Shown piece after piece: positions 40,276 to 48,660 of a stretch of 64,000 bases of DNA. Under the pieces are notes generated by a model. The model saw only the letters and a list, made by a program, of their open reading frames with translations, was not told where the DNA came from and searched no databases. How positions within the stretch are numbered: position 1 is the stretch's first letter; the number at the start of each line of letters is the position of its first letter. Source of the stretch: JANXMY01 sp964251675. GTDB lineage: Bacteria; Armatimonadota; Armatimonadia; Armatimonadales; Capsulimonadaceae. Location: the NCBI GenBank assembly GCA_964251675.1, contig CAXUKS010000013.1, forward strand, positions 38,063 through 102,062, read 5' to 3'. The translations under genes and the position numbers were made by a program.

Positions 40276-41775
40276 TCAGCCTCGCCCCCCGGCTGGCGAC
40301 GGCATTTGAAGCTTGATGTCATCTGCGGGGTCATCAAAGGCGTGACAGGTAGACAGCAGACGACGGGTCATTTCCAAATCCGCGAAGTCTATTCGGCTGA
40401 CAAAGAGCTGTGCATAGCGCATCACGCGCAAAAACGCAGTCGGGTCACTGTAGTTAGTCAAACGCTTCAAGCTGCCGACGTACTCGCTGCGATAGACTGA
40501 GGGAATGATTATGCATGTCTGATGGGCTGCGACAAGCTCGGCATTCATCATTACCCGCGCCACCCTCCCGTTGCCATCGGTAAACGGATGCACTTCCGCC
40601 ACCAGAAACATAATAAACAGAGCGCGTGCGAACGGGTCAGTCAATGCCTGATACATCCCATAGCCCTGCCGCAACGTCCCGATGACTAGCTCCGGTTCCA
40701 CAAACAGGGTTGCCCCCGCCTGATTGTTGACCTCTTTGAACTGGCCGGGGTGCTTGTCGGGTCTGCCTTCCATAATGACAGCGTGCCGCTGTTTGAGCAG
40801 CTTCAGCAGGCTGTCAAAGTCAGCAGGAAGACGGCCCATTTCATCGCGGCTGGATGTCAGGCGATATGTTCCCAGCACATCATGCGCGTCTGCCGGGCGG
40901 CTGGCCGGTATCTCCCCCTGAAAGACAATCCGCATGGCCTGTTCCACGGGAAAGTCAGTTCCCTCAATATAGTTAGAGAAGTAAGCATCGAAAAATGCCG
41001 TATTCTGAAAGGCGGTGGGCAACTCGGGTGAGGATTCCGGCAGTGTGGGCCATTCCGCAGCATGGAGTGCGGCAAAAAGCGCCGACAGCAGCGGCAGGCG
41101 AGCGGGGTCATACGGCTCCCCCTGTGCGTAAGCGCGGGCTGCCGGTGCGGTGAGCGCAGATGGGCGCGAACGCAGCAGAGCGGCAATCAAGCTGTCAAGA
41201 ACATCAAACTGCGCGGTCAGACCAAGCAGCGGTGCAAGGCTTCGGGCGTTATCCCGGAGCCGGTTCAATGCTTCCTCACCCCCCACCCTCAGCCGTTCGG
41301 TCAACCGCTCTTCCAGGCCTTCACGCCCGACTGTTTTGGCAGCCATCTCACGCTGGCGCGACGGTAGCAGGTTCTCCAGAAAGGCTCGGGGCCGGGAGGC
41401 CAGATAAAGCGTGTGCATATAGGGCGTATCGCCCGCGACCGGACCACTGCCTTTGACTTGTCGGAGCGTGACGCCGGGCAGGACAATCTGGCGCGGATAG
41501 GAGCCGGATAGAAACACAGACCCATCGGGCGCCGCCCGATTTTCAAACGCGGTACGATGGCTGATCACGGTTTCCGGCGCAAGCAGGGCAACGATAGGCC
41601 ACAGGTTACGCGAAACCACGGCCTCCGGTGTATCTGTCATATTCCGGGTAAACAGCCGAGGTCCAATTTTACGTGCCAGACCGGCTTTGACCAGGCGATG
41701 TATCATTGTGGCCTGCTCACGGTCAGACAAAAAGACTTCAGGGAGGGTTTCATATCCGGCGGGAATTCTATTCAT
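40276..41775 (-). CDS. Fic-domain protein with AbiEi-like N-terminus
   Basis: This 499-aa protein combines two recognisable parts. Residues 1-140 look like an AbiEi-type antitoxin/transcription-regulator wing: 'QATMIHRLVKAGLARKIGPR', 'LLAPETVISHRTAFENRAAP' and 'GSVFLSGSYPRQIVLPGV'. Residues 250-470 form a Fic core with HPFTDGNGRVAR at 396-407, containing all residues for AMP transfer (AMPylation). The class II inhibitory motif (S/T)xxxE(G/N) is present upstream as SNYIEG (267-272), so the enzyme is probably autoinhibited. It is monocistronic with a strong promoter in an AT-rich region, typical of acquired defence or toxin-like genes. Targets are unknown. Confidence 0.88.
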   Translation of the reverse strand: MNRIPAGYETLPEVFLSDREQATMIHRLVKAGLARKIGPRLFTRNMTDTPEAVVSRNLWPIVALLAPETVISHRTAFENRAAPDGSVFLSGSYPRQIVLPGVTLRQVKGSGPVAGDTPYMHTLYLASRPRAFLENLLPSRQREMAAKTVGREGLEERLTERLRVGGEEALNRLRDNARSLAPLLGLTAQFDVLDSLIAALLRSRPSALTAPAARAYAQGEPYDPARLPLLSALFAALHAAEWPTLPESSPELPTAFQNTAFFDAYFSNYIEGTDFPVEQAMRIVFQGEIPASRPADAHDVLGTYRLTSSRDEMGRLPADFDSLLKLLKQRHAVIMEGRPDKHPGQFKEVNNQAGATLFVEPELVIGTLRQGYGMYQALTDPFARALFIMFLVAEVHPFTDGNGRVARVMMNAELVAAHQTCIIIPSVYRSEYVGSLKRLTNYSDPTAFLRVMRYAQLFVSRIDFADLEMTRRLLSTCHAFDDPADDIKLQMPSPAGGRG

Positions 41776-41822
41776 GTCATACTTTTCAAGATAAGCAAGC
41801 CAAAATTATTAAAAATGAAAAC

Positions 41823-41852
41823 ATTATAATTATAAAAGCCTGTATTTGTCAA
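41823..41852 (-). promoter_or_regulatory. sigma-70 promoter of the Fic gene
   Basis: On the minus strand TTGACA (41847-41852) and TATAAT (41823-41828) are separated by 18 nt in a strongly AT-rich spacer. It faces a divergent promoter at 41882-41910. Confidence 0.8.
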
Positions 41853-41881
41853 CTTTTTATATATAAGCAAAAAAGGGGTAC

Positions 41882-41910
41882 TTGACACAGATGCTAAACT
41901 GCTTTACAAT
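41882..41910 (+). promoter_or_regulatory. sigma-70 promoter of the small membrane-protein gene
   Basis: TTGACA (41882-41887) and TACAAT (41905-41910) are separated by 17 nt. The expected start is near 41917, 40 nt before ATG 41957. Confidence 0.8.
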
Positions 41911-41956
41911 CTATCGGGCACTGCTATTGAAAGATGACAGGGAAACAAAAACATTG

Positions 41957-42457
41957 ATGCACCGGATTCGTATCACCGGCACGGTGCTAGTGACGCCGTT
42001 TTTGATCGGCGGGGCCGCGTTTGGCGTGTGGGATGTGGCAGACAAAATCAAGAACTGGCAGAGCATGACGCCGGGCGGGACTTTGGCAGAGGCATATGCA
42101 GTGCTTCAAATGGTCACAGAGGTGGCCGCGATTGCGCTGGCATTGATCTTCACGGGAAGCCTCTGGCGGCGGTGTCTTCCGCGCCACCGCACTTGGAGAA
42201 ACGGCGCAGCAACGCTGCCGAACCTTTTTTCAACGAGCGGCAAATATGCGGTTTGGAGGTTTCAGCGGCCTCCCGGACGGCGGGACTTATTCGGAACTCT
42301 GACAGTCAGAAAGAAGATGCGGAAGCAGTCGCGCTCATATCTCCTCGGCAGACAGCCCCGTGATAGTCAGCAGTTTATCCCAGCGTCGAAGGCCGGGCGC
42401 GACAGTGACGACAGGCAGGTGCAGAACGCTGGCCTCAAAGAAGAACGCTGGCCTTAA
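41957..42457 (+). CDS. small membrane protein, possibly frameshifted
   Basis: The 166-aa ORF from ATG 41957 has two plausible membrane segments: 'GTVLVTPFLIGGAAFGVWDV' and 'VTEVAAIALALIFTGSLW'. The region after residue 75 is Arg-rich and of odd composition. Another frame from about 42170 to 42363 gives a more usual charged tail ('PHLEKRRSNAAEPFFNERQI'). So the gene may carry a frameshift near 42170, or the tail may simply be poorly conserved. No family is recognised. A good promoter supports transcription. Confidence 0.45.
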   Translation: MHRIRITGTVLVTPFLIGGAAFGVWDVADKIKNWQSMTPGGTLAEAYAVLQMVTEVAAIALALIFTGSLWRRCLPRHRTWRNGAATLPNLFSTSGKYAVWRFQRPPGRRDLFGTLTVRKKMRKQSRSYLLGRQPRDSQQFIPASKAGRDSDDRQVQNAGLKEERWP

Positions 42458-42485
42458 AGACGGGCGGAAAGCGTGTCCGACGCAC

Positions 42486-44066
42486 TCATCTCGCCAGCGC
42501 CAGCAGGACCATGAGGGTGGCGAAGGTGTTTTGCAGGCAGTGGGCCAGCATGGAGGGGGCCAGGGAGCGGCGCGTTTCGGCCATCCAGGCGAAGACGCCG
42601 CCCAGCACCATGAGCGGCAGCATCCCGGACAAGCCGACAGGATGGACGAAGCCGAACACGAAGCCGGTCAGCACGATGGCGGGCCAGACACCGAGGCGCA
42701 ACTTGGAGGCCTGCAAAAAGACGCCCCGAAACAAAAGCTCTTCGGTCAGCGGTGCGGCGACTGTGGCGAGCAGCACCAGCATGGCCTGCGTCCAGGGGGA
42801 TGTCGAGTTTGCCAGCATTGGAATGGCGGGGTTCGACGGGTCGGGCGTGTGCAGATGTGAGCCAATGGCGCTTGCCAGCAGCAACAGCGGCAGGGCGATG
42901 GCATAGCCCATCACACCGTACAGCAGGTTCTGGCCGAGACGGTGCGTGCTCCACCCCAGCTCGTCGCCGAAGGACGCCCGGCGGCGGCGGGCCATCGCCA
43001 CGAGAAGCCCGATGGGAACGCCCGCGCTGACGAGGTAGCCGAATGTGGTCAGTCCAACACTGATGGCGATGCGGCTGGCGGCGGGCTGGTTTTCCAGAGA
43101 CGCCCGGAGCGGGGCAGTCAGGCCCTGAAAGTACAAGACGTGCGGGATATGCAGGCCGCCCAGCAGCCAGCGCAGCAGGTCCGGCATTAGCAGATACAGG
43201 GCGAAGACGCCCAGCAGGTCCCCCGCCCGCAGGCGGCGCTCGTCGGGCGGCACGGGGTCGCGCAGGGTCGGCCAGATGGAATCGGGGATAGCGGGGTCCG
43301 TGCCGGAGCCGAGACGGCGCACGGCAAAGTAAATCAGCAGGCCAATTCCCGCAAGGCCCAGGGCCGCGTAGGCCAGAGTCAGGACGCTCACCGGAGCCAG
43401 CGTCAGAATGGCCCGGCTTTGCGCCTGTTTGGCATACGTTTTCGCCGCCGCCGTATTTCCCTGCGACTGATACAGCACAGAGAGTGCGGGGTACTGCCAC
43501 CAGCGAATGCCGGGCGTTGTTTGAATCTGCCGCGCATAGGCGGCGGTCTGGGCAGGCGTCAGGTGCGGCCCCCGCGCCACGTCCTCCCAAAGCTTTCCTT
43601 CAGAGAGATAGCGGGCTTTGTCTTCGGGCCGCAGGCCCTTGAGGGCGGCGGGCTGGAACCCATCACGCGGGTCCATTTTGTTCCTGCCGGGGCCAAAGAG
43701 GGGCTGGTGCAGGAGCGCCCGCAGGACGATCACCCGCCGGGCGGTGCCGGGGGCATTGGCCGCGCCTGCTTGCAGGGTTTCGGCGGCTTTCAGGGCACGG
43801 CGGAGCGCCTTTGGGTCCGGCTCGCCGCCGGGGCGGCTCAGGGACGCGGCATAGGCCCCCTTTGCTTCCGAGCTGACGCTGAGGGTTGCCTGCATCGTCT
43901 TGTCGTCAATCTGACCGCCCAGGGCCTGTGAGAGCCGGGAGCTATGGGCGGCGACCCAGTCGTTTCGCAGGTCCACCAGACGCAAAGCCAGGGCAAGAAC
44001 AAGCAGCGCGATGACCCAGAGCGGCAGACGATCAGCTTTCGCCACGCGGAACGGGGCCAAAGTCAT
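42486..44066 (-). CDS. CPBP-family intramembrane metalloprotease
   Basis: This 526-aa protein has one membrane segment at the N-terminus (LPLWVIALLVLALALRLVDL), a soluble helical region of about 200 residues (TPR-like, 'YPALSVLYQSQGNTAAAKTY'), then six or more membrane segments. The C-terminal ABI/CPBP domain shows 'TVAAPLTEELLFRGVFLQAS' (EExxxR), 'FGFVHPVGLSG' (FxxxH) and 'LAPSMLAHCLQNT' (HxxxN/B). These are the metal ligands of CAAX-protease/bacteriocin-processing enzymes. Its ATG overlaps the stop of the upstream TPR gene (ATGA). Confidence 0.88.
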   Translation of the reverse strand: MTLAPFRVAKADRLPLWVIALLVLALALRLVDLRNDWVAAHSSRLSQALGGQIDDKTMQATLSVSSEAKGAYAASLSRPGGEPDPKALRRALKAAETLQAGAANAPGTARRVIVLRALLHQPLFGPGRNKMDPRDGFQPAALKGLRPEDKARYLSEGKLWEDVARGPHLTPAQTAAYARQIQTTPGIRWWQYPALSVLYQSQGNTAAAKTYAKQAQSRAILTLAPVSVLTLAYAALGLAGIGLLIYFAVRRLGSGTDPAIPDSIWPTLRDPVPPDERRLRAGDLLGVFALYLLMPDLLRWLLGGLHIPHVLYFQGLTAPLRASLENQPAASRIAISVGLTTFGYLVSAGVPIGLLVAMARRRRASFGDELGWSTHRLGQNLLYGVMGYAIALPLLLLASAIGSHLHTPDPSNPAIPMLANSTSPWTQAMLVLLATVAAPLTEELLFRGVFLQASKLRLGVWPAIVLTGFVFGFVHPVGLSGMLPLMVLGGVFAWMAETRRSLAPSMLAHCLQNTFATLMVLLALAR

Positions 44067-44668
44067 AGCTTGTCTTTTCCAAGCGCCGCCGCCCGTTTTT
44101 CCTCGGCTTCGCGCAGCAGACGATCCACGCCCAGGCCGTTCGGCCATTTGGCCTTGATGGTATGCCACGTCGCCACGGCCTGGTCCCACTGTCCGGCCTT
44201 TTCCTGGGCGTGCCCGCGCATTTTCCAGTCGTTCAGGTCGGCGTCCGGCTGCCGCGTGTCCATCTCAAACACATGCGCGGCTTTGGCGTAGTCTTTGGTG
44301 GTATTGAAGTAGAAAAAGCCGAGGTTCCAGTAGGCATACGCGGAGTGGGGATTGTTGGTGATGCCGAGCTTGTAGAACGCTTCGGCATCGGTGGTGCGTC
44401 CGAGGCTGTCCATGAGCCAGCCGCCGTTGGAATAAGCCTCCAAGAACTGCGGGTCCGCCTGCGTGATCACCCGGTCCAAAGCGACAATGCGTGGATAATC
44501 GCCGTCGTGCCAGTATTCATCGGTCTGGGTCCAGAGCTTGTCTACCACGCGGGCGATGATGCCGTCCACCTGGATCTGGGACTGAGATTGCGCCGCGGAG
44601 GGCGGCGCCGCCGACGCGGGGAGCGCGACCGCAAGAATGACAAGCGAAAATAGCAGGCGCGATAACAT
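44063..44668 (-). CDS. secreted TPR-repeat protein
   Basis: This 201-aa protein has a signal peptide (MLSRLLFSLVILAVALPASA). About three TPR-type repeats follow: 'PRIVALDRVITQADPQFLEA', 'AEAFYKLGITNNPHSAYAYW', 'KAAHVFEMDTRQPDADLNDW' and 'WDQAVATWHTIKAKWPNGLG'. The ATG at 44668 gives the proper signal peptide; the frame extends upstream to 44737 without reason. It is coupled to the CPBP protease gene, whose own ectodomain also looks TPR-like, so the two may work together. Confidence 0.8.
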   Translation of the reverse strand: MLSRLLFSLVILAVALPASAAPPSAAQSQSQIQVDGIIARVVDKLWTQTDEYWHDGDYPRIVALDRVITQADPQFLEAYSNGGWLMDSLGRTTDAEAFYKLGITNNPHSAYAYWNLGFFYFNTTKDYAKAAHVFEMDTRQPDADLNDWKMRGHAQEKAGQWDQAVATWHTIKAKWPNGLGVDRLLREAEEKRAAALGKDKL

Positions 44669-44748
44669 GGGCAGGGGCCTCTCAAAAACGGTGCTCAGGA
44701 GATGACTTATTGTAGCACTTCGCCTACCGAGTGTCAATAAGCCTATGC

Positions 44749-44754
44749 TATACT
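44749..44754 (+). promoter_or_regulatory. -10 element of coaX (probable leaderless start)
   Basis: TATACT lies 5 nt before ATG 44760, so transcription should start at or beside the A of the ATG. No -35 consensus is evident. Confidence 0.55.
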
Positions 44755-44759
44755 AGCCT

Positions 44760-45554
44760 ATGCTTTTAGTAATTGACGTGGGCAACAGCAATGTCACCTT
44801 CGGGGTTTATGACGCCGAGAAGCTCAAACACCGCTGGCGTATTCAGACGGTGGCCGGGCGGACGACCGATGAATACGCGGCCTTTCTCGGCTCGCTGCTG
44901 ACCGCCTGCGGCCTGGGCTTTTCGGACGTCACGGGAATTGCGCTTGCCTCTGTCGTGCCGGAGGCCACGCCTGCCCTGCGGCGATTGTGCCAGGAGACGT
45001 TCGGCACGCCCGCTGTGGAAGCGACGCCGGAGCGTAGTCTCGGGCTGGAAATCGCGTATCAGCCGCCTGGCGCGGTCGGTGCGGACCGGCTGGTGGATGC
45101 TGCCGCTGCGGTGCATCAGTTCGGTGCTCCCTGCATTGTGATTGACTTCGGCTCCGCGACCACGTTCAATGCCGTCGCGGCGGGGCGGACGCCGGACGCG
45201 CCGCCCATCTATTTGGGCGGGGCGATCTGCCTCGGCATCGGCCTATCGCTGGATGCGCTGTTCGCCAAGACCGCCAAGATCCCCCGTGTGGAGCTGGCCC
45301 TCCCGCCCCGCGCTATCGCGGACAACACGGCGCACGCCCTGCAATCGGGTATCGTGCTGGGCACGCTGGCGCTGGTGGTCGGCATGGTCTCCCGCTTCCG
45401 GGCCGAGATGAACGCGCCGGACTGCCCGGTGATTGCCACCGGCGGCTATGCGTCGGAGCTGATGGCGGGGCAGAGCGCCAGCATCACGCATCTGGAGCCG
45501 AACCTGACGCTGGACGGCCTGCGTCTGCTGTTTGAGCGCAATCAGCCCCGGTGA
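44760..45554 (+). CDS. coaX: type III pantothenate kinase
   Basis: This 264-aa enzyme phosphorylates pantothenate in the first step of CoA synthesis and belongs to the ASKHA superfamily. 'MLLVIDVGNSNVTFGVYD' (phosphate 1 loop), 'RTTDEYA', 'YQPPGAVGADRLVDAAAAVH' (the PxxxGaDR pantothenate-binding motif), 'IVIDFGSATTFNAV' (phosphate 2) and 'PVIATGGYASELM' (adenosine motif) are all present. The type III form is typical of Armatimonadota, Bacillus and many others. A GTGA overlap couples it to the next gene. Confidence 0.96.
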   Translation: MLLVIDVGNSNVTFGVYDAEKLKHRWRIQTVAGRTTDEYAAFLGSLLTACGLGFSDVTGIALASVVPEATPALRRLCQETFGTPAVEATPERSLGLEIAYQPPGAVGADRLVDAAAAVHQFGAPCIVIDFGSATTFNAVAAGRTPDAPPIYLGGAICLGIGLSLDALFAKTAKIPRVELALPPRAIADNTAHALQSGIVLGTLALVVGMVSRFRAEMNAPDCPVIATGGYASELMAGQSASITHLEPNLTLDGLRLLFERNQPR

Positions 45555-46453
45555 ACCGTCTCTTACTGCTGCTGGCTGTGGTTTTGGTATCCACGGCGGG
45601 TCTGCTGGCGCACCGGGCACTGGCGGAAGCGACGCCGCTGGCGGTCGCGGCCTGGCGGCTGGGGCTGGCCGCGCTGTTTTTCCTCGGTGTGTCGCTCTTT
45701 GGGCCGCGCTCTTCGCGCCCCCCTGCCCTGCCGCTCTCCCCGGCGGCCTGGGCACGTCTGGCCGTCGGCGGCGTCTGCCTGGCGCTGCATTTTGTGACCT
45801 GGTTTGCCGCGCTGGACCGCACTTCCATTGCGCGGGCGACTCTGCTGGCCTGCACCACCCCGCTGTGGACGACGCTAGGGGCATTCGGGCTGGGCCGCCG
45901 CCGTCCCGCGCTGCGCGACCTGGCGGCTCTGGTCCTGGCCGGGATGGGACTGTGGCTGGTGACGCAGGGCGGGACGCAGTCACCAACCCAGGCCACTCTT
46001 CTGGGAGATGCCCTGGGCCTCTCAGCGGGCCTGCTGTTTGGAGCGTATCTGCTGCTGATGGAGGGCCTGCACGTTCAGCTCCCCGCGCAGCGGCAGGTGA
46101 CGGTGGCCTACACGGTGGCCGCCGCTATTTTGTGGGCTGCTTTGCTGGCGCAAGGCGGTGCGACGCTCTCCTACTCGCCCGGTGTCTGGGGGGCGCTGCT
46201 GGGCATGGCGCTGGGGCCGCAGATCATCGGCCACACGCTGCTGAATGTCTCCCTGCGCCATTTCTCGTCCTCGGTCGTCGGCTTTGCTATCCTGCTGGAA
46301 CCTGTGATTGCCGCCGTGCTGGCGTGGGTTCTGGTGGGTCAGTACCTCACGCCCGCGCAGATGGGCGGCGGCCTGCTGATACTTGCTGGGCTTGCTTTTG
46401 TGATAAGTCGGCAAACGCCGAAAGAGCGCCAAGCCACTGAGCCAATAGGGTAA
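45551..46453 (+). CDS. EamA/DMT-family transporter
   Basis: This 300-aa membrane protein has ten predicted helices arranged as two EamA repeats. The first covers 'LLLAVVLVSTAGLLAHRAL' to 'GMGLWLVTQGG', the second 'LLGDALGLSAGLLFGAYLLL' to 'GGLLILAGLAFVISRQ'. The typical 'PLWTTLGAF' and 'EPVIAAVLAWVLVGQYLTP' signatures of drug/metabolite exporters are present. The GTG start overlaps the coaX TGA (GTGA). The substrate is unknown. Confidence 0.9.
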   Translation: MNRLLLLLAVVLVSTAGLLAHRALAEATPLAVAAWRLGLAALFFLGVSLFGPRSSRPPALPLSPAAWARLAVGGVCLALHFVTWFAALDRTSIARATLLACTTPLWTTLGAFGLGRRRPALRDLAALVLAGMGLWLVTQGGTQSPTQATLLGDALGLSAGLLFGAYLLLMEGLHVQLPAQRQVTVAYTVAAAILWAALLAQGGATLSYSPGVWGALLGMALGPQIIGHTLLNVSLRHFSSSVVGFAILLEPVIAAVLAWVLVGQYLTPAQMGGGLLILAGLAFVISRQTPKERQATEPIG

Positions 46454-46456
46454 AAT
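46451..46456 (+). promoter_or_regulatory. -10 element of the TPR gene (probable leaderless start)
   Basis: TAAAAT, preceded by GGG, lies 5 nt before ATG 46462 and directly at the end of the EamA gene. Confidence 0.55.
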
Positions 46457-46461
46457 AGTCT

Positions 46462-47601
46462 ATGTCCTCCTTTTCTCAGCATCCAGTCACCCTGTTCGAA
46501 GCAATTGCGGTTTTTATAGGTATTGGCGTGATGATCAGCTTTACAGTGCTGGAAGCTCCGCTTATGAACCGCATTCCAGACTGGCATTTCATTCCAGGAT
46601 TTGCCGACGCCATGTTTCTCGGTATGCAGACATTTTTGGTGATGGGATGTTTGATGCCGGCCTGGGGCGTGGCAGGGCTGAAATATCTTCGGCTTCGCCG
46701 ACACGCGGAGCAGTACGCTGGCTGGTCATCGGCACGTTACCCGTTCACGGAGCAGCGAATCAAGTGCGCGATTCAGGCCGCCAAGATGGCTTCAGACAGG
46801 CAGGATAGGGCTGCGGCAGCCGCTTATGCGGAGATAGGCCTGGAACTTTCCGGGCGCTCGCTGCACCATCCCGAAATGAGCTTGTCCTACGCGTCCTGCC
46901 TGTCCATTCGCGGCTCCTTTCTGGAAAATGAGGGCCGTCTTCAGGAAGCGCTGGAAGACTATGCGAACGCAACGCGCCTCAATTTACGCCCCGCTACGCT
47001 GACAGCACAGTACTATGCCGCCGCTTCCAGCCCACTCTATTGGATGGGCCGGTTCGACGAAAGCATCTTGTTTGCGCGGCAGGCAATCGCTGCCGCCCCG
47101 GAAATAGAACACTATCCACTTTCTCTTGCTTATCGAAATGCGGCACTCTCTTTAGCCGAATTAGAACACTACAGCGAGGCCGTGCAGATGTGCGAGTTGG
47201 GCATGCAGCTTGAACCGCATACCGCAATAAGCATACTTCTGATGGCGGACAGAGCATGGCTCCTCGGGATGTCGGGTGATGAGCAGAAAGCTGAAGAGTT
47301 GTTTTCTGCACTCAAGCCGCAGGCAGTGTCCGGTGTGCTGTCTCCTCTCCTGCATCAAGAGTACCACGAAGTACTGGGACGGCTGCACCTACATCAAGGC
47401 AGGCCGGAGGAGGCGGAATGTTTGTTTCAAGCCTCATTGACAGATACAACACGCAGGCATCTGTCCGGCTTATATCATCTTGCGAAACTTTCACAAAATC
47501 GTGGCGACAAGACAGCCGCCCAGGCATATCAAGAGCGCTTGCTGCGAGAGTCACCGGAGAGCTTCTACGCACAGCGTGTCCGTGAGCAGTCCCAAATATG
47601 A
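46462..47601 (+). CDS. membrane protein with TPR repeats
   Basis: This 379-aa protein has two N-terminal membrane segments ('LFEAIAVFIGIGVMISFTVL' and 'MFLGMQTFLVMGCLMPAWGV'). A cytoplasmic or periplasmic helical domain of about 290 residues with TPR repeats follows, such as 'RGSFLENEGRLQEALEDYAN', 'SLAYRNAALSLAELEHYSEA' and 'VLGRLHLHQGRPEEAECLFQ'. No enzymatic motif is seen. It probably scaffolds a protein complex at the membrane. The gene has its own promoter. Confidence 0.75.
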   Translation: MSSFSQHPVTLFEAIAVFIGIGVMISFTVLEAPLMNRIPDWHFIPGFADAMFLGMQTFLVMGCLMPAWGVAGLKYLRLRRHAEQYAGWSSARYPFTEQRIKCAIQAAKMASDRQDRAAAAAYAEIGLELSGRSLHHPEMSLSYASCLSIRGSFLENEGRLQEALEDYANATRLNLRPATLTAQYYAAASSPLYWMGRFDESILFARQAIAAAPEIEHYPLSLAYRNAALSLAELEHYSEAVQMCELGMQLEPHTAISILLMADRAWLLGMSGDEQKAEELFSALKPQAVSGVLSPLLHQEYHEVLGRLHLHQGRPEEAECLFQASLTDTTRRHLSGLYHLAKLSQNRGDKTAAQAYQERLLRESPESFYAQRVREQSQI

Positions 47602-47610
47602 GTCATGGGG

Positions 47611-47616
47611 TACAAT
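47611..47616 (+). promoter_or_regulatory. -10 element of dusB
   Basis: TACAAT preceded by GGGG lies 9 nt before ATG 47626. The expected start point falls within a few nt of the ATG, so little or no leader is present. Confidence 0.5.
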
Positions 47617-47625
47617 GCTATAGCA

Positions 47626-48660
47626 ATGACATTATTAGCTGAACATATATTTGAGCCAAAAACACTGAAGCCGCTGCAAATTGGCCCGATCACACTGGAT
47701 GCGCCGCTGGTGCTGGCCCCGATGGCGGGGGTAACTTCTCATGCGTTCCGGCTGCTGTGCCGTCAGCATGGGGCGGGGCTGGTGGTGACGGAGCTTTTGT
47801 CGTCGCACGCCATCCACTACAAGAATGCCAAGACGTTCGGGATGTTCGACTGGAACGATGCCGAGCGGCCCGTGTCGGTGCAGCTTTTTGGCGGCGATCC
47901 GGCACTGATGGCCGAGGCGGCGCAGGTAGTGGAAGCGGCGGGGGCGGACATCGTGGATTTAAATATGGGCTGCTGGGTCCCCAAAGTCGCCAAGACTGGC
48001 GCGGGGGCGACGCTCCTCAAAGATGTCTGCCTCGCGCAGTCGGTCGTGGCCGCAATGGTGAACGCCGTCAAAATCCCGGTGACGGTCAAAATCCGCGCAG
48101 GCTGGGAGCCGTCGCAGACGACGGGGATTGAGTTCGCCCAGCGGGCACAGGACGCCGGGGCACAGGCCATCGCTGTTCATGCCCGCTATGCGACTCAAGG
48201 GTTCACGGGGCATGCCGATTGGAGTATTATTCGGCGCGTCAAAGACGTGGTCACGATTCCCGTCATCGGCAACGGCGATGTGGAGACGCCGGAAGACGCG
48301 GCGCGGATGCTGGCGGAAACGAACTGTGACGGCGTCATGGTAGGCCGGGCCACTTACGGGAACCCGTGGCTGTTCGGGGACATACGGCACTATTTGGAGA
48401 CTGGCGAGCGGCGGGCCGCCCCGACACTGGCGGACCGGGTGGAGGCCGCGCTGTTTCACCTGAAAACTATGGCCGCTGACCCCGCCGTGGGCGAGGCGCG
48501 AGCGGTCAAGGAGATGCGCGGGCAGATTACGCACTATTTCAAGGGCTTTTCCGGGGTTTCCGCCCTGCGAAGCTTAATCGTGCAGGCGGCGACGATTGCC
48601 GAGATTGAAGCCCTGCTCAGGCGCGAGCATCACCACAGGCAGGACCGCGATGACGAGTGA
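47626..48660 (+). CDS. dusB: tRNA-dihydrouridine synthase (DusB-like)
   Basis: This 344-aa flavoenzyme reduces uridine to dihydrouridine in tRNA. The barrel begins 'LDAPLVLAPMAGVTSHAFRL'. 'VVTELLSSHAI', 'VQLFGGDPALMAEAA' and 'GADIVDLNMGCWVPKVAKTG' (catalytic Cys in NxGC) follow. 'VKIRAGWEPSQTTGIEFAQR', 'AIAVHARYATQGFTGHADWS' and 'VIGNGDVETPEDAARML' complete the pattern. In the active-site loop the usual NMGCP reads NMGCW. ATG 47626 is preferred to 47605, which lies before the -10 element. The stop overlaps the following gene by 11 nt. Confidence 0.95.
   Translation: MTLLAEHIFEPKTLKPLQIGPITLDAPLVLAPMAGVTSHAFRLLCRQHGAGLVVTELLSSHAIHYKNAKTFGMFDWNDAERPVSVQLFGGDPALMAEAAQVVEAAGADIVDLNMGCWVPKVAKTGAGATLLKDVCLAQSVVAAMVNAVKIPVTVKIRAGWEPSQTTGIEFAQRAQDAGAQAIAVHARYATQGFTGHADWSIIRRVKDVVTIPVIGNGDVETPEDAARMLAETNCDGVMVGRATYGNPWLFGDIRHYLETGERRAAPTLADRVEAALFHLKTMAADPAVGEARAVKEMRGQITHYFKGFSGVSALRSLIVQAATIAEIEALLRREHHHRQDRDDE

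Noticed and set aside
41882..41956. TTG start at 41882 for the small membrane protein
   Set aside because: The TTG is the first three bases of a consensus -35 box (TTGACA), and the -10 box follows inside the supposed coding part.
42454..43590. 378-codon minus-strand frame overlapping the CPBP protease
   Set aside because: Pro/Arg/Gly-rich shadow of the CPBP gene in another frame; no recognised domain.
45532..46440. 302-codon frame parallel to the EamA transporter
   Set aside because: Shadow frame; the GTG 45551 frame has the ten hydrophobic helices and EamA motifs.
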